Notes under the pieces: generated by a model
What the model was told of the DNA's origin: nothing
The model's input: the letters and a program-made list of their open reading frames with translations, nothing else
The model's database searches: none
Program-made: the position numbers and the translations under genes
Part shown: positions 52,722-63,065 of the stretch, piece by piece
How positions within the stretch are numbered: position 1 is the first letter of the stretch
Layout of the letters: every line of letters starts with the position of its first letter
From: Buttiauxella sp. A111
GTDB taxonomy: Bacteria; Pseudomonadota; Gammaproteobacteria; Enterobacterales; Enterobacteriaceae
Reading direction: 5' to 3'
Assembly (NCBI RefSeq): GCF_014189855.1
Contig: NZ_BJFN01000002.1
Coordinates: 124,001-188,000 of the forward strand
Length of the DNA: 64,000 nucleotides

Positions 52722-53492
52722 TTATTCATCCTGGCCGTTGCTTGCCACAAACTCAACCTTTTCGATATCACTCAGCAATCCACGCCAGCCAAACTGTGAC
52801 ATCATCTGCATCCAGGTATCATCGAGCGTTGCGCGCAAGCATAACGGCTCACCGGTAACAGGATGCGTTAACGAAAGCTGGCTTGCATGCAGCATCAGGC
52901 GTTGGCAGCCAAAATGTTCTGCCGCAGCACGGTTTTGGCGCAGGTCGCCATGCTTAGAATCGCCAATCATCGGATGGCGCAAATGGGACATATGGCGGCG
53001 TAGCTGGTGCTTGCGCCCGGTTTTAGGTTCCAGTTCCACAAGGCTGTAGCGCGCTGTTGGATAGCGACCAACCGGGACCGGCATTTCAACCGTTGCCAGA
53101 CCGCGATAATGCGTGACCGCAGGCTGCGGCGTTTTGTCTTGCGTAGCGTGTTTATCCGCAATTTTATCCAACTCTTCAACGAGCGGATAATCCAGCAAGG
53201 CTTCATCTTCAAGCCAACCGCGAGTGACCGCGTGGTAACGTTTCTTAATCTGGTGATTTTCAAACTGCTGCGAGAGCAAATGCGCAACTTCGCTGGAGAG
53301 CCCCATCAACAAGACGCCAGAAGTTGGTCTGTCGAGGCGATGTACGGTAAAAACGTGCTTACCGATTTGGTCACGCACGGTTTGCATGACGAACACCGTT
53401 TCATGACGGTCCAGCCAGCTTCGGTGCACCAACCAACCCGAAGGTTTGTTCACGGCCACCAACCATTCATCCTGATAAATAATTTCCAGCAT
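52722..53492 (-). CDS. truC: tRNA pseudouridine(65) synthase TruC
   Basis: RluA-family enzyme that makes pseudouridine at position 65 of tRNA. The 256-residue protein has the catalytic Asp54 in VHRLDRPTSGVLLMG, KRYHAVTRGW and TGRKHQLRRHMSHLRHPMIGD. It overlaps yqcC by one base. Confidence 0.97.
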   Translation of the reverse strand: MLEIIYQDEWLVAVNKPSGWLVHRSWLDRHETVFVMQTVRDQIGKHVFTVHRLDRPTSGVLLMGLSSEVAHLLSQQFENHQIKKRYHAVTRGWLEDEALLDYPLVEELDKIADKHATQDKTPQPAVTHYRGLATVEMPVPVGRYPTARYSLVELEPKTGRKHQLRRHMSHLRHPMIGDSKHGDLRQNRAAAEHFGCQRLMLHASQLSLTHPVTGEPLCLRATLDDTWMQMMSQFGWRGLLSDIEKVEFVASNGQDE

Positions 53493-53821
53493 CAGTTTTT
53501 GTCACTCGCGAACAGAGCATCAAGCTCTTGCAACGCTTTTAAGAGAGGCTCACGCCCAGCATGTGTCGCATCGAGCGCCATTTCGTAGTATGGCGCGATG
53601 GCGAAATCGACTGGCAAAGGATGCCGCGCTTCTATCAGGGCGTGCATGCGTGGAATTAAAACCCATTGCAACCATTCTGTGGGTTGTAGAGTATCCAGAC
53701 AAAACGGCTGGGTACTTTCAAAGGCTTCGGCGCCCGGCGCACTGCCCTGCCAATGTTGATGGTCACGTAAAACCTGCTCGATGATGTGTAGATGCTGGCG
53801 TACCAGCGCGTGACGTTCCAT
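53492..53821 (-). CDS. yqcC: YqcC family protein
   Basis: A 109-residue soluble protein, the length of E. coli YqcC, containing STQPFCLDTLQPTEWLQWVLIPRMHALIE and APYYEMALD. Function unknown. The ATG at 53821 is chosen because GAGGT stands 4-5 bases before it; the frame extends 15 codons further. The truC start overlaps its stop. Confidence 0.92.
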   Translation of the reverse strand: MERHALVRQHLHIIEQVLRDHQHWQGSAPGAEAFESTQPFCLDTLQPTEWLQWVLIPRMHALIEARHPLPVDFAIAPYYEMALDATHAGREPLLKALQELDALFASDKN

Positions 53822-53910
53822 GAAAACCTCAGGCATCAGTGAAAAAGAAGCCAGCAAGCATACCACTTCTTACTTTCTTCATTTCTTACTGTGGGCGAAA
53901 AAAAAAGCAT

Positions 53911-53941
53911 AAAAAAAGGGAGCACTGTATAAACAGTGCTC
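53911..53941 (-). terminator. csrB intrinsic terminator
   Basis: GGGAGCACTGT (53918-53928) pairs with ACAGTGCTCCC, and on the minus strand the stem is followed by seven T. It is nearly identical to the E. coli csrB terminator. Confidence 0.93.
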
Positions 53942-54286
53942 CCGGTTCGTTTCGCAGCTAATCCGGCTACTTTTGGTGCTCCCTGCTCGTCCGTGACAAC
54001 TATGTCCTGTGGTCTCCTGACCTACATTCCGTCGTACTCGCGTCCTGCTACCGTCATCCTGCGGTGATCCGGCATCATCCTGATGCATTATCCTTTGGTC
54101 TTCCAGACCCACCGAACATTCCTGGCTCGGCTCTCATTCTCCATCCTGGAGGTGTCCCTTACTCTTCCTGAGTGATCCTTGCTTCAATCCTGAAGCCTTC
54201 CTTGTAACACCTTCCTGGTGTCTTCCCGTTCTTCAATGAAGTGACATCATCCTGACATCTCCTTCACTTCCCGACTTCCTGTCGAC
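53911..54286 (-). ncRNA. csrB: CsrB regulatory RNA
   Basis: A 376-base RNA that sequesters the translational regulator CsrA. On the minus strand it begins GTCGACAGGAAG at 54286 and ends in a strong terminator. I count about 27 GGA triplets, a dozen of them as CAGGA, many in hairpin loops; these are the CsrA-binding sites. The 5' end, the stretch GGACACCTCCAGGATGGAGA and the 3' stem match E. coli CsrB, and the position between yqcC and syd is the same. Promoter and UvrY boxes are listed separately. Confidence 0.96.
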
Positions 54287-54292
54287 GGACAT

Positions 54293-54321
54293 AGAATCTA
54301 CTAATTCGTTCAATCTCGCAA
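54293..54321 (-). promoter_or_regulatory. csrB promoter
   Basis: On the minus strand TTGCGA (-35, 54321-54316) and GATTCT (-10, 54298-54293) are 17 bases apart and place the start at 54286, the first base of CsrB. Confidence 0.7.
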
Positions 54322-54435
54322 GGCACTCACAACCTATGCTTACGATAACCTTCATTCAAAAGCGACAGAAATTATCACCAAACAATTGATAATTAATAGC
54401 TATTTCATTAATAGCCATAAAAATCTTAAATGAAA

Positions 54436-54476
54436 AGTTAGAGATCTCTTACAGCTTGTGTAAGAGATCTCTCACA
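54436..54476. promoter_or_regulatory. Two UvrY-box palindromes upstream of csrB
   Basis: TGTAAGAGATCTCTCACA (54459-54476) matches the 18-base UvrY/SirA inverted repeat and lies 173-190 bases before the csrB start, the spacing known in E. coli. A second, slightly weaker copy, AGTTAGAGATCTCTTACA, lies at 54436-54453; the two centres are 23 bases apart. Confidence 0.8.
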
Positions 54477-54496
54477 AGCTCAGCAGCGATCAACGG

Positions 54497-55045
54497 TTAA
54501 ATGACCTGCGGCTGAAGCTCCTGAAGGAATAAACTCAGTGAAGGTGCGAGAGTTGTCCGCTGTTTGGTGCCGATTTTCTCCAGCACCACTCCGCCTGTGA
54601 GATTGCAAAGTGACACCACTTCCATTTCGTCAGGCGTGGTGGCGAGGAACAGGGTCGGTGAAAGCTTTAAACGCTTTTGCGTGACCAGATGGCCAATCAG
54701 GTTTTCCTGGACGCGCTGAAAATCCTCTTCGCTCCAGGCTTGTAATAACGTTAAAGCCTGATGACCTGACTGCGCGGGCATGTCGCCAGCAAACTGCGTG
54801 GTATAAAACTGATGCGCACCAGGTTGCAGAGTAATATCCATCGCCCGTTCCACGGCGCTGAGATCACCAGCAGGAGTGAAAGGTTGCGGCTGCCAGCGCA
54901 CATCATTACCGGTTGTCGTCACGATACACGGGGACGGTACACCAAATAATTCTTCACTCGCAGGCCACCCACCCACCTGTTCACGCCACGCGTGACAAAA
55001 GCGATTTGTAAAATCTTCCAGCGCCTGACGTACGTCGTTATCCAC
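54497..55045 (-). CDS. syd: SecY-interacting protein Syd
   Basis: Peripheral inner-membrane protein that binds SecY and checks translocon assembly. The 182-residue product aligns with E. coli Syd (181): [49 protein letters not shown] and [22 protein letters not shown]. No ATG is available; GTG at 55045 aligns with the E. coli start, while a TTG one codon upstream is also possible. Confidence 0.95.
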   Translation of the reverse strand: MDNDVRQALEDFTNRFCHAWREQVGGWPASEELFGVPSPCIVTTTGNDVRWQPQPFTPAGDLSAVERAMDITLQPGAHQFYTTQFAGDMPAQSGHQALTLLQAWSEEDFQRVQENLIGHLVTQKRLKLSPTLFLATTPDEMEVVSLCNLTGGVVLEKIGTKQRTTLAPSLSLFLQELQPQVI

Positions 55046-55112
55046 CAATTTCTCACTCTCTCAAGGTGCGGTACAATAAAGACCAATTGTACCTGCATTC
55101 TATCGGTGACAC

Positions 55113-55955
55113 ATGTCTTATGAAAAACACCAGGCGCTAAGCGGCCTGACGCTAGGTAAGCCAACCGCTTACCAGGATAAATACCAACCGTCGTTGTTAC
55201 AGGCCGTTCCACGCAGTCTAAATCGTGACCCGCTTGGTTTACAGGCTGATAATCTGCCGTTTAGTGGGGGTGATATCTGGACGCTTTATGAACTGTCCTG
55301 GCTGAACAGCAACGGTTTACCGCAGGTCGCAGTGGGTCATGTGCAGCTTGATGCAAACAGCGTGAATCTGGTTGAATCGAAAAGTTTTAAGCTCTATTTG
55401 AACAGCTTTAACCAGACGAAATTTGCCGACAGGGAAACGGTTCAGGAAACGCTAAAGCGTGATTTGAGCGCCTGCGCACAAGGCGATGTCAGTGTTGTGT
55501 TATTCCGCCTGCATGAACTTGAAGGCCAGGAAATCGCAGCCTTCACGGGCGAGTGCATTGATGAGCAAAATATCACTATTGATAATTATGAGTTTAACGC
55601 CAATTACCTCAGCGAATCGGCAGGCGTTGAAATTGTGGAAGAAACGCTGGTAAGCCACCTGCTGAAATCCAACTGTCTGATCACCCACCAGCCGGATTGG
55701 GGCTCCGTTCAGATTCGCTATCGTGGCCCACGTATCGATCGTGAAAAGCTGCTGCGCTATCTGGTTTCTTTCCGCCAGCATAACGAATTCCACGAGCAAT
55801 GCGTTGAGCGCATCTTTAACGACATTCAGCATTTTTGCCAACCTGAAACCCTGAGCGTCTACGCTCGATATACCCGTCGTGGTGGCCTGGACATTAATCC
55901 ATGGCGCACAAACACCGATTTCCACCCGGCATTTGGTCGTCTGGTTCGTCAATAA
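55113..55955 (+). CDS. queF: NADPH-dependent 7-cyano-7-deazaguanine reductase
   Basis: Reduces preQ0 to preQ1 in queuosine synthesis. The 280-residue protein is the long, tandem T-fold type, with QueF motif [17 protein letters not shown] (about 88-104), catalytic Cys188 in [15 protein letters not shown] and Asp195. It is divergent from syd with 67 bases between. Third queuosine gene of the window, away from queD and queE. Confidence 0.98.
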   Translation: MSYEKHQALSGLTLGKPTAYQDKYQPSLLQAVPRSLNRDPLGLQADNLPFSGGDIWTLYELSWLNSNGLPQVAVGHVQLDANSVNLVESKSFKLYLNSFNQTKFADRETVQETLKRDLSACAQGDVSVVLFRLHELEGQEIAAFTGECIDEQNITIDNYEFNANYLSESAGVEIVEETLVSHLLKSNCLITHQPDWGSVQIRYRGPRIDREKLLRYLVSFRQHNEFHEQCVERIFNDIQHFCQPETLSVYARYTRRGGLDINPWRTNTDFHPAFGRLVRQ

Positions 55956-56070
55956 GTGCGAAACACCTCGCAGGCTATAGAAGGATTCTTGTTTTCAGGT
56001 TGTTAAATTGAACAGGGCGAGGCTATTGTAATCATTGGGAGCGGCACTTTACGCTTCGTAAGGAGTTAAC

Positions 56071-57435
56071 TTGATTACACATATTAGCCCACTAGGCTCA
56101 ATGGATATGTTGTCGCAACTGGAAGTCGATATGCTTAAACGCACGGCCAGTAGCGACCTTTATCAACTGTTTCGCAATTGTTCACTTGCCGTACTTAACT
56201 CAGGAAGCCAGACCGATAGCAGTAAAGAGCTGTTGTCGCGTTACGAAAACTTCGATATCAACGTGTTGCGCCGCGAGCGCGGTGTCAAACTTGAACTGAT
56301 TAATCCACCTGATGAGGCCTTCGTTGATGGCCGCATCATTCGATCTTTGCAAGCTAACCTGTTTGCCGTCTTACGCGACATTTTGTTCGTGAATGGTCAG
56401 TTATCCAACGCCGGTCGCTTCCAGAATCTCGATCTGGAAGATCCTGCAAATATCACCAATATGGTGTTCTCTATTTTACGTAACGCCCGTGCACTGCACG
56501 TCGGTGAAGCGCCAAGTCTCGTGGTTTGCTGGGGCGGCCACTCCATTAACGAAAACGAATATCTTTACGCACGTCGTGTCGGTACTCAATTGGGTCTTCG
56601 TGAACTCAACATTTGTACTGGCTGCGGCCCTGGTGCGATGGAAGCACCGATGAAAGGTGCTGCAGTGGGTCATGCTCAGCAACGTTACAAAGAAAGCCGC
56701 TTTATTGGCATGACGGAACCGTCAATTATTGCAGCAGAGCCACCAAACCCGCTGGTGAACGAGTTGATTATCATGCCGGATATCGAAAAACGTCTTGAAG
56801 CGTTTGTTCGTATCGCGCATGGCATCATCATCTTCCCAGGCGGCGTGGGGACCGCAGAAGAACTGCTTTACCTGCTCGGCATTCTGATGAACCCGCACAA
56901 TCACGATCAGGTATTGCCATTAATTCTGACCGGGCCGAAAGAGAGCGCTGATTACTTCCGTGTACTGGATGAATTTATCGTCAATACCGTGGGCGAACAG
57001 GCGCGTCGTCATTATCAAATCATTATTGACGACCCGGCTGAAGTCGCGCGCCAGATGAAAAAAGCGATGCCTCAAGTAAAAGAGAATCGCCGTGAAACGG
57101 GTGATGCGTATAGCTTCAACTGGTCGATTCGCATTGCGCCAGATCTGCAAGTACCGTTTGAGCCAACCCATGAAAACATGGCAAATCTCAAGTTGTACCC
57201 GGATCAACCGGCGGAACAACTGGCTGCCTCTTTACGCAGAGCGTTTTCTGGCATTGTTGCGGGTAACGTTAAAGAAGGTGGGATCCGCGCGATTGAGCAG
57301 TACGGGCCGTATAAAATCCATGGCGACGCTCAAATGATGAGACGCATGGACGATCTGCTTCAGGGCTTTGTCGCCCAGCACCGCATGAAATTACCAGGCA
57401 GTGCTTACATCCCTTGCTACGAAATCTGTACCTAA
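56071..57435 (+). CDS. ppnN: Nucleotide 5'-monophosphate nucleosidase PpnN (YgdH)
   Basis: Cleaves purine and pyrimidine nucleoside monophosphates to base and ribose 5-phosphate; activity is tuned by (p)ppGpp. The 454 residues match E. coli PpnN over their length. The LOG-family motif is [34 protein letters not shown] holds the phosphate-binding loop. The start codon is TTG at 56071, with AAGGAG 7 bases upstream, as in E. coli. Confidence 0.97.
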   Translation: MITHISPLGSMDMLSQLEVDMLKRTASSDLYQLFRNCSLAVLNSGSQTDSSKELLSRYENFDINVLRRERGVKLELINPPDEAFVDGRIIRSLQANLFAVLRDILFVNGQLSNAGRFQNLDLEDPANITNMVFSILRNARALHVGEAPSLVVCWGGHSINENEYLYARRVGTQLGLRELNICTGCGPGAMEAPMKGAAVGHAQQRYKESRFIGMTEPSIIAAEPPNPLVNELIIMPDIEKRLEAFVRIAHGIIIFPGGVGTAEELLYLLGILMNPHNHDQVLPLILTGPKESADYFRVLDEFIVNTVGEQARRHYQIIIDDPAEVARQMKKAMPQVKENRRETGDAYSFNWSIRIAPDLQVPFEPTHENMANLKLYPDQPAEQLAASLRRAFSGIVAGNVKEGGIRAIEQYGPYKIHGDAQMMRRMDDLLQGFVAQHRMKLPGSAYIPCYEICT

Positions 57436-57441
57436 ACCCCG

Positions 57442-57468
57442 AAGGCGGAGAGACTCCGCCTTTTTTTT
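57442..57468 (+). terminator. ppnN terminator
   Basis: AAGGCGGAG (57442-57450) and CTCCGCCTT (57454-57462) with a 3-base loop, running into a run of eight T. Confidence 0.95.
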
Positions 57469-57917
57469 CTGATTTTTTCCCACGCTTACTGACAATCCTC
57501 CGTTATTTTCCCCAGTAATCATGTTACCGGTATCAGCACATTCATCTTCACGAAAAGGGGTGATTTAACGTACAAGCACGTTAAAAATTGTGTTTATACA
57601 GATAATTACGCTACCGCTATAAATTGAAACATCAGTTTATTATCTAATTACCGACATTTTTTAGGGTATAAATATCACTCAAACCATAAGACGCAGACAT
57701 ATAATCTGCTAAAAACCACACAAATAGTGGATTCTTACAATTGCGATCTCGATCACTGATGATTTGGCTTCATATCTGTATCTTTCCGCCCTCTGATTAT
57801 CACTGGCAAAAATTACTCTAAAAGTGCCAGGAAACAGCAGTTAGTTTCAATTGCCAATGGCAGTACTTCGCGGTTGGCTCGGATTTCGAATCACATGTTC
57901 CTTTGGAGAAGTAATAG
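57469..57917. other. Intergenic region upstream of sdaC
   Basis: 449 AT-rich bases with no gene. It holds a CRP-like site (57742-57757) and presumably the sdaC promoter and a long leader; I cannot fix the promoter. Confidence 0.5.
57742..57757. promoter_or_regulatory. Candidate CRP site upstream of sdaC
   Basis: TGCGATCTCGATCACT fits the CRP pattern TGNGA-N6-TCACA in nine of ten key positions. It lies 160 bases before sdaC, whose E. coli counterpart is CRP-activated. Confidence 0.55.
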
Positions 57918-59216
57918 ATGGAAACCACTCAAACAGGCAGTATTGCCTCAACCGAGAGCAAAAGCTCCTGGCGTAAGTCCGATACCATGTGGATGCTGGG
58001 CCTGTACGGCACGGCAATTGGTGCTGGTGTATTGTTCCTGCCGATTAACGCCGGTGTTGGCGGTTTGATCCCGCTGTTCATCATGGCAATTCTCGCATTC
58101 CCGATGACCTTCTTCGCACACCGTGGGCTGACTCGCTTTGTGCTTTCAGGCAAAAACCCTGGTGAAGACATTACTGAAGTTGTTGAAGAACACTTTGGTG
58201 TGGGTGCGGGTAAAGTCATTACTCTGCTGTACTTCTTTGCTATCTACCCAATTCTGTTGGTGTACAGCGTCGCTATCACCAATACCGTCGATAGCTTCAT
58301 CACTCACCAGTTGGGTCTGGTTTCGCCACCACGTGCGCTTTTATCTCTGATCCTGATCGTGGGTCTGATGACTATCGTGCGTTTCGGTGAGCAGATGATC
58401 GTTAAAGCGATGAGCATTCTGGTGTTCCCGTTTGTTGCAGCACTGATGGTTCTGGCGTTGTACCTGATTCCTAACTGGAGCAGTGCCGCATTTGAGACTC
58501 TGTCTTTTAGCAGCACTCCGGCAACAGGCAGTGGCCTGTGGATGACTCTGTGGCTGGCAATCCCAGTAATGGTGTTCTCCTTCAACCACTCACCTATCAT
58601 TTCTGCTTTTGCAGTAGCAAAACGTAATGAGTACGGCGAAGCCGCTGAGAAGAAATGTTCACGCATCCTGTCATACGCACACATCATGATGGTCATTACC
58701 GTGATGTTCTTCGTGTTCAGCTGCGTACTGAGCCTGTCTCCAGCAAACCTGGCCGAAGCGAAAGCACAGAACATCTCTATTCTGTCTTACCTGGCTAACC
58801 ACTTTAACGCGCCGGTTATCGCCTGGATGGCACCGATTATCGCAATTGTAGCTATCACCAAATCCTTCCTTGGCCACTATTTAGGTGCGCGTGAAGGCTT
58901 CAACGGGATGGTTATCAAATCTCTGCGTGGTAAAGGTAAGAGCATTGAAGTAAGCAAGCTGAACCGCATTACCGCGATCTTCATGCTGGTAACAACATGG
59001 ATTGTTGCCACTCTGAACCCAAGCATTCTGGGTATGATTGAAACCCTCGGCGGCCCAATCATCGCGATGATTCTGTTCCTGATGCCGATGTATGCGATTC
59101 AGAAAGTCCCTGCAATGCGCAAATACAGTGGTCATATCAGTAATGTATTTGTAGTAATTATGGGTCTGGTCGCAATTTCTGCCATCTCTTACTCTCTATA
59201 CTCCCTGTTCATCTAA
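57918..59216 (+). CDS. sdaC: Serine/proton symporter SdaC
   Basis: High-capacity L-serine uptake of the HAAAP family. The 432-residue protein has about eleven membrane segments and matches E. coli SdaC (429): [50 protein letters not shown] and [27 protein letters not shown] precedes the ATG. It is followed by sdaB, forming a uptake-plus-deamination operon. Confidence 0.98.
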   Translation: METTQTGSIASTESKSSWRKSDTMWMLGLYGTAIGAGVLFLPINAGVGGLIPLFIMAILAFPMTFFAHRGLTRFVLSGKNPGEDITEVVEEHFGVGAGKVITLLYFFAIYPILLVYSVAITNTVDSFITHQLGLVSPPRALLSLILIVGLMTIVRFGEQMIVKAMSILVFPFVAALMVLALYLIPNWSSAAFETLSFSSTPATGSGLWMTLWLAIPVMVFSFNHSPIISAFAVAKRNEYGEAAEKKCSRILSYAHIMMVITVMFFVFSCVLSLSPANLAEAKAQNISILSYLANHFNAPVIAWMAPIIAIVAITKSFLGHYLGAREGFNGMVIKSLRGKGKSIEVSKLNRITAIFMLVTTWIVATLNPSILGMIETLGGPIIAMILFLMPMYAIQKVPAMRKYSGHISNVFVVIMGLVAISAISYSLYSLFI

Positions 59217-59223
59217 CAGCTCT

Positions 59224-59252
59224 AAACCGCCTGCCCTCGCGGGCGGTTTTTT
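59224..59252 (+). terminator. Terminator-like hairpin between sdaC and sdaB
   Basis: AACCGCC pairs with GGCGGTT and six T follow, with an inner GCCC/GGGC possibility. It lies 34 bases before the sdaB start, so sdaB is probably read through it only partly or has its own promoter. Confidence 0.75.
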
Positions 59253-59285
59253 CGCTTCCAAAGTTACTCAGGCAACGGACGCAAC

Positions 59286-60650
59286 ATGATTAGCGTATTC
59301 GATATTTTCAAAATCGGTATTGGCCCATCCAGTTCCCATACCGTCGGCCCGATGAAAGCCGGTAAACAATTCGCTGACGATTTAATAGCGCAAGGGATTT
59401 TGCAGAAGGTCACGCGTGTCGTCGTCGATGTCTACGGTTCACTCTCCCTGACCGGTAAAGGTCACCATACCGATATCGCCATTATTATGGGCCTGGCGGG
59501 TAATCTGCCGGATACAGTCGACATCGACGCTATCCCTGATTTCATTCAAGACGTGAATACACACGGTCGCCTGCTGTTAGCCAGCGGCCAGCACGAAGTG
59601 GAATTCCCGGTCGATAGCTGCATGAACTTCCACGAAGCGAATCTTTCGCTGCATGAGAATGGTATGCGCATCACTGCGCTTGCTGGCAATGACGTGGTCT
59701 ACAGCCAAACGTATTACTCAATCGGCGGTGGTTTTATCGTTGATGAAGCGCATTTTGGCGTGGAAGACACTCAACAAGTTGCCGTACCGTATCCTTATAA
59801 AAACGCGGCTGATTTACAGCTTCATTGCAAAGAAACTGGGCTTTCACTGTCTGGTTTGATGATGCATAACGAACGTGCGATGCGTCCACAGGCTGAAATT
59901 GACGCACACTTTGCCAACGTTTGGGGCGTAATGCGCAGCGGTATTGAGCGCGGCATTACTACCGAAGGCGTGCTGCCAGGGAAAATGCGTGTCCCTCGTC
60001 GTGCCGCAGCGTTACGCAGAATGTTGGTCAGCAGCGATAAAAACAACTCTGATCCAATGGCGGTTGTAGACTGGATTAACATGTTTGCGCTGGCGGTGAA
60101 TGAAGAAAACGCCGCAGGTGGACGTGTGGTAACGGCACCGACTAACGGTGCATGCGGTATCGTTCCTGCGGTACTGGCCTATTACGACAAATTCATCCGT
60201 GAAGTGAATGCTAACTCCTGCGCACGATACTTCCTTGCTGCCGGTGCGATTGGATCGTTGTACAAAATGAACGCATCGATTTCAGGTGCCGAAGTCGGTT
60301 GCCAGGGTGAAGTGGGCGTTGCCTGCTCAATGGCGGCAGCGGGCCTTGCCGAGTTGCTGGGCGGTAGCCCAACTCAGGTTTGTATCGCAGCCGAAATTGG
60401 CATGGAACACAACCTCGGTCTGACTTGCGACCCTGTTGCAGGACAAGTTCAGGTACCGTGTATCGAACGTAATGCTATCGCCGCAGTGAAAGCCGTGAAT
60501 GCTGCGCGTATGGCACTGCGCCGTACCAGTGAACCACGTGTTTGCCTCGATAAAGTCATTGAAACGATGTACGAAACTGGCAAGGACATGAACGCCAAAT
60601 ACCGCGAAACATCACGTGGTGGCCTGGCGATGAAAGTCTCCTGCGATTAA
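59286..60650 (+). CDS. sdaB: L-serine dehydratase 2
   Basis: Iron-sulfur L-serine deaminase giving pyruvate and ammonia. The 454-residue single-chain protein aligns with E. coli SdaB (455): FDIFKIGIGPSSSHTVGPMKAG at the N-terminus, cluster cysteines in NGACGIVPAVL, GCQGEVGVACSMAAAG and GLTCDPVAGQVQVPC. Function follows from the coupling with sdaC. Confidence 0.98.
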   Translation: MISVFDIFKIGIGPSSSHTVGPMKAGKQFADDLIAQGILQKVTRVVVDVYGSLSLTGKGHHTDIAIIMGLAGNLPDTVDIDAIPDFIQDVNTHGRLLLASGQHEVEFPVDSCMNFHEANLSLHENGMRITALAGNDVVYSQTYYSIGGGFIVDEAHFGVEDTQQVAVPYPYKNAADLQLHCKETGLSLSGLMMHNERAMRPQAEIDAHFANVWGVMRSGIERGITTEGVLPGKMRVPRRAAALRRMLVSSDKNNSDPMAVVDWINMFALAVNEENAAGGRVVTAPTNGACGIVPAVLAYYDKFIREVNANSCARYFLAAGAIGSLYKMNASISGAEVGCQGEVGVACSMAAAGLAELLGGSPTQVCIAAEIGMEHNLGLTCDPVAGQVQVPCIERNAIAAVKAVNAARMALRRTSEPRVCLDKVIETMYETGKDMNAKYRETSRGGLAMKVSCD

Positions 60651-60653
60651 AAC

Positions 60654-60681
60654 AAAAACCCGCTGAGAAGCGGGTTTTTTT
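60654..60681 (+). terminator. sdaB terminator
   Basis: AAAAACCCGC (60654-60663) and GCGGGTTTTT (60670-60679) form a stem with a T-run just past the sdaB stop. Confidence 0.93.
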
Positions 60682-60691
60682 ATGCATTACC

Positions 60692-60766
60692 TATCCTAAA
60701 TAATTCGAGTAGCAGGAAGGCGATGGCCGAGTGAAACCAACGCATCTGCAACTCGAAGTATGAACA
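60692..60766. repeat. Internally deleted ERIC-type element (copy 6, sdaB-kduI)
   Basis: About 75 bases with arms ATAATTCGAGTAGCAGG and CATCTGCAACTCGAAGTAT, and the phrase CCAACGCATCTGCAACTCG of the family. The ERIC core is missing. It lies just past the kduI stop. Confidence 0.6.
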
Positions 60767-60769
60767 GTA

Positions 60770-61606
60770 TTAGCGCAGGTCACCCACTTTCACGTGGTCC
60801 ATATCATCGAACACCTGATTCTCGCCCACCATACCCCAGATAAATGTGTAAGCACGCGTACCCACACCTGAGTGAATTGACCAGCTTGGAGAAATTACAG
60901 CTTGCTCGTTCTGCATCACAATGTGACGCGTTTCTTGTGGCTGACCCATCATGTGGAATACGCAGCTGTCCTGTTCCATACCGAAGTAGAAATAAACTTC
61001 CATACGGCGCTCATGCGTGTGGCAAGGCATGGTGTTCCACAGGTTGCCTGGTTCCAGCTCAGTCAAACCCATGCTCAACTGGCATGTTTCCAGCACATCA
61101 GGAACGAAGTATTTGTTAATTGTACGACGGTTGCTGGTGACACTGTCGCCCAGAGTAACCGGAGACACATCGGCAGGGGTCACACGCTTGGTTGGGTAGG
61201 CGGTATGCGCTGGTGCGCAGTTGTAATAGAAACGCGCAGGGTTCGCAGGATCAATGCTGGCAAACACAACTTCCTTCGCCCCTTTACCCACATATAAACC
61301 ATCGCGGGTGCCGATTTCATAGCATGTCCCATCAACGGTAATCGTGCCCTGCCCACCGATATTAATAACCCCCAGCTCACGACGCTCCAGGAAGTAGCTC
61401 ACACCCAACTGTTTGCCCACTTCCCCGCCAACACTCACAGTGCGAGTTACCGGCATGACGCCACCCACAATGATGCGGTCGATGTGGCTGTAGGTCATGG
61501 TGTACTGATCGGCAGTAAAAATGGTTTCGATCAGAAACTCTTTACGCAAACCTGCTGTATCCAGGGTTTTTGCATGATCACTATGAATACTTTGACGAAT
61601 GTCCAT
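60770..61606 (-). CDS. kduI: 5-dehydro-4-deoxy-D-glucuronate isomerase
   Basis: Isomerises 5-keto-4-deoxyuronate from pectin or glucuronan breakdown. The 278 residues equal E. coli KduI. Zinc ligands His196, His198 and Glu203 are in [21 protein letters not shown] stands 6 bases before the ATG. Divergent from kdgT. KduD is not present next to it. Confidence 0.97.
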   Translation of the reverse strand: MDIRQSIHSDHAKTLDTAGLRKEFLIETIFTADQYTMTYSHIDRIIVGGVMPVTRTVSVGGEVGKQLGVSYFLERRELGVINIGGQGTITVDGTCYEIGTRDGLYVGKGAKEVVFASIDPANPARFYYNCAPAHTAYPTKRVTPADVSPVTLGDSVTSNRRTINKYFVPDVLETCQLSMGLTELEPGNLWNTMPCHTHERRMEVYFYFGMEQDSCVFHMMGQPQETRHIVMQNEQAVISPSWSIHSGVGTRAYTFIWGMVGENQVFDDMDHVKVGDLR

Positions 61607-61761
61607 TAATTTTCCTTACTGGGAAGAGCAGGCGGAAACCAAATAACGCCCGTTACTATTAATAATAATTTAGCAATTAAAATATAGTTGATCACAAAGA
61701 AACTACATTTAACTGCACCACCCAGACAGTTTATCACCTGAACAATTAAATAATGTGATCT

Positions 61762-61784
61762 AAATTGAAATATTGTTTCAATTT
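61762..61784. promoter_or_regulatory. KdgR box, kduI side
   Basis: AAATTGAAA, TATTG, TTTCAATTT: a perfect 9-base inverted repeat around a 5-base centre, matching the KdgR pattern of GAAA-N5-TTTC arms. It lies 156-178 bases before kduI. Confidence 0.7.
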
Positions 61785-61929
61785 GATTGAATTGTAATTC
61801 CAATCGTTAGATAGTTTGAAGCAAGGAAGGCAACGGAACGCAGGAATCACGGCAGCCCAGCCCAACCAGGTCAACTCTATTTGCCATAAGAGCAAAAGAA
61901 TACCTCTGACCCGAAAAGAACATAATCAA

Positions 61930-61951
61930 ATGAAAAACAATGATTTTTCAT
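61930..61951. promoter_or_regulatory. KdgR-like box, kdgT side
   Basis: ATGAAAA (61930-61936) and TTTTCAT (61945-61951) flank ACAATGAT, an inverted repeat similar to the KdgR site but with wider spacing. It lies 66-87 bases before the kdgT ATG. Confidence 0.5.
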
Positions 61952-62016
61952 AAAAACTGTTACGTAATTTTTTCATTCGCGACCTATAAGAAATGAAAAA
62001 ATGAAGAGGATTTACC

Positions 62017-63012
62017 ATGAAGATTAAAGCAACCATAGAACGTATTCCTGGTGGGATGATGTTGATTCCATTGCTGCTTGGCGCAATGCTAAATACCTTT
62101 GCACCGGACACTGGCGCATATTTTGGTTCCTTCACAAAAGGAATGATTAGTGGGACAGTCCCCATTCTGGCGGTCTGGTTCTTCTGTATCGGTGCTTCAA
62201 TTGACTTACGTGCAACAGGAACCGTACTGCGTAAATCCGGTACGCTGGTTCTGACTAAAATTGGTGTGGCCTGGGTTGTGGCAATGATTGCCGCTTCGTT
62301 TATTCCTGAAGGTGGAATTCAGACCGGTATGTTTGCGGGCCTGTCCGTTCTTGCTCTCGTTTCTGCGATGGACATGACCAACGGTGGCCTGTATGCAAGC
62401 CTGATGAACCAATATGGTACTAAAGAAGAATCTGGCGCGTTCGTTCTGATGTCTTTAGAGTCCGGCCCACTAATGACAATGGTTATTTTGGGTTCCGCAG
62501 GCCTGGCATCCTTTGAACCACACCACTTTATCGGTGCCGTTCTACCGTTCCTGATTGGATTCACTCTTGGTAACCTGGATCACGATTTCCGTGCTTTCTT
62601 CAGCAAAGCGACTCCAGTACTGATTCCGTTCTTCGGCTTTGCTCTGGGTAACACCATCAACCTCAACGTCATTATGGACACGGGTTTGCTGGGCATCATG
62701 TTGGGTGTGGCGGTTATCGTTGTAACAGGTATTCCATTGATTATCGCCGATAAATACATTGGTGGTGGCAACGGAACCGCAGGGATTGCAGCCTCTTCCG
62801 CAGCAGGTGCAGCGGTTGCCAACCCGGTAATCATTGCGCAAATCAACCCGGCATTTGAGCCTGTTGCAGCTTCAGCTACAGCGTTGGTGGCGGCAAGCGT
62901 TATTGTGACCGCGATTCTGGTACCCATTATTACTGCACTGTATTCAAAACGTGTGGGTGGTACCGTCGCGAAAAAGAAAAACAACGATGACGTGGTCGAG
63001 TTATCTCATTAA
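62017..63012 (+). CDS. kdgT: 2-keto-3-deoxygluconate permease
   Basis: Proton symporter for 2-keto-3-deoxygluconate. The 331-residue membrane protein aligns with E. coli KdgT (327): [56 protein letters not shown]-like [37 protein letters not shown] and [25 protein letters not shown] precedes the ATG. With kduI it points to use of pectin-derived sugars. Confidence 0.96.
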   Translation: MKIKATIERIPGGMMLIPLLLGAMLNTFAPDTGAYFGSFTKGMISGTVPILAVWFFCIGASIDLRATGTVLRKSGTLVLTKIGVAWVVAMIAASFIPEGGIQTGMFAGLSVLALVSAMDMTNGGLYASLMNQYGTKEESGAFVLMSLESGPLMTMVILGSAGLASFEPHHFIGAVLPFLIGFTLGNLDHDFRAFFSKATPVLIPFFGFALGNTINLNVIMDTGLLGIMLGVAVIVVTGIPLIIADKYIGGGNGTAGIAASSAAGAAVANPVIIAQINPAFEPVAASATALVAASVIVTAILVPIITALYSKRVGGTVAKKKNNDDVVELSH

Positions 63013-63031
63013 CTCCGCACTTTAAAACCAT

Positions 63032-63062
63032 AAAAAATGGAGCCTTTCGGCTCCATTTTTTT
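63032..63062. terminator. Bidirectional terminator after kdgT
   Basis: AAAAATGGAGCC (63033-63044) and GGCTCCATTTTT (63049-63060), a perfect 12-base stem with flanking A- and T-runs, between kdgT and the convergent aminotransferase gene. Confidence 0.95.
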
Positions 63063-63065
63063 ATC

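Larger units (their letters stand above)
61607..62016. other. Divergent kduI-kdgT regulatory region
   Basis: 410 very AT-rich bases with no gene, containing two KdgR-like palindromes (listed). The promoters of both genes should lie here. Confidence 0.6.
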
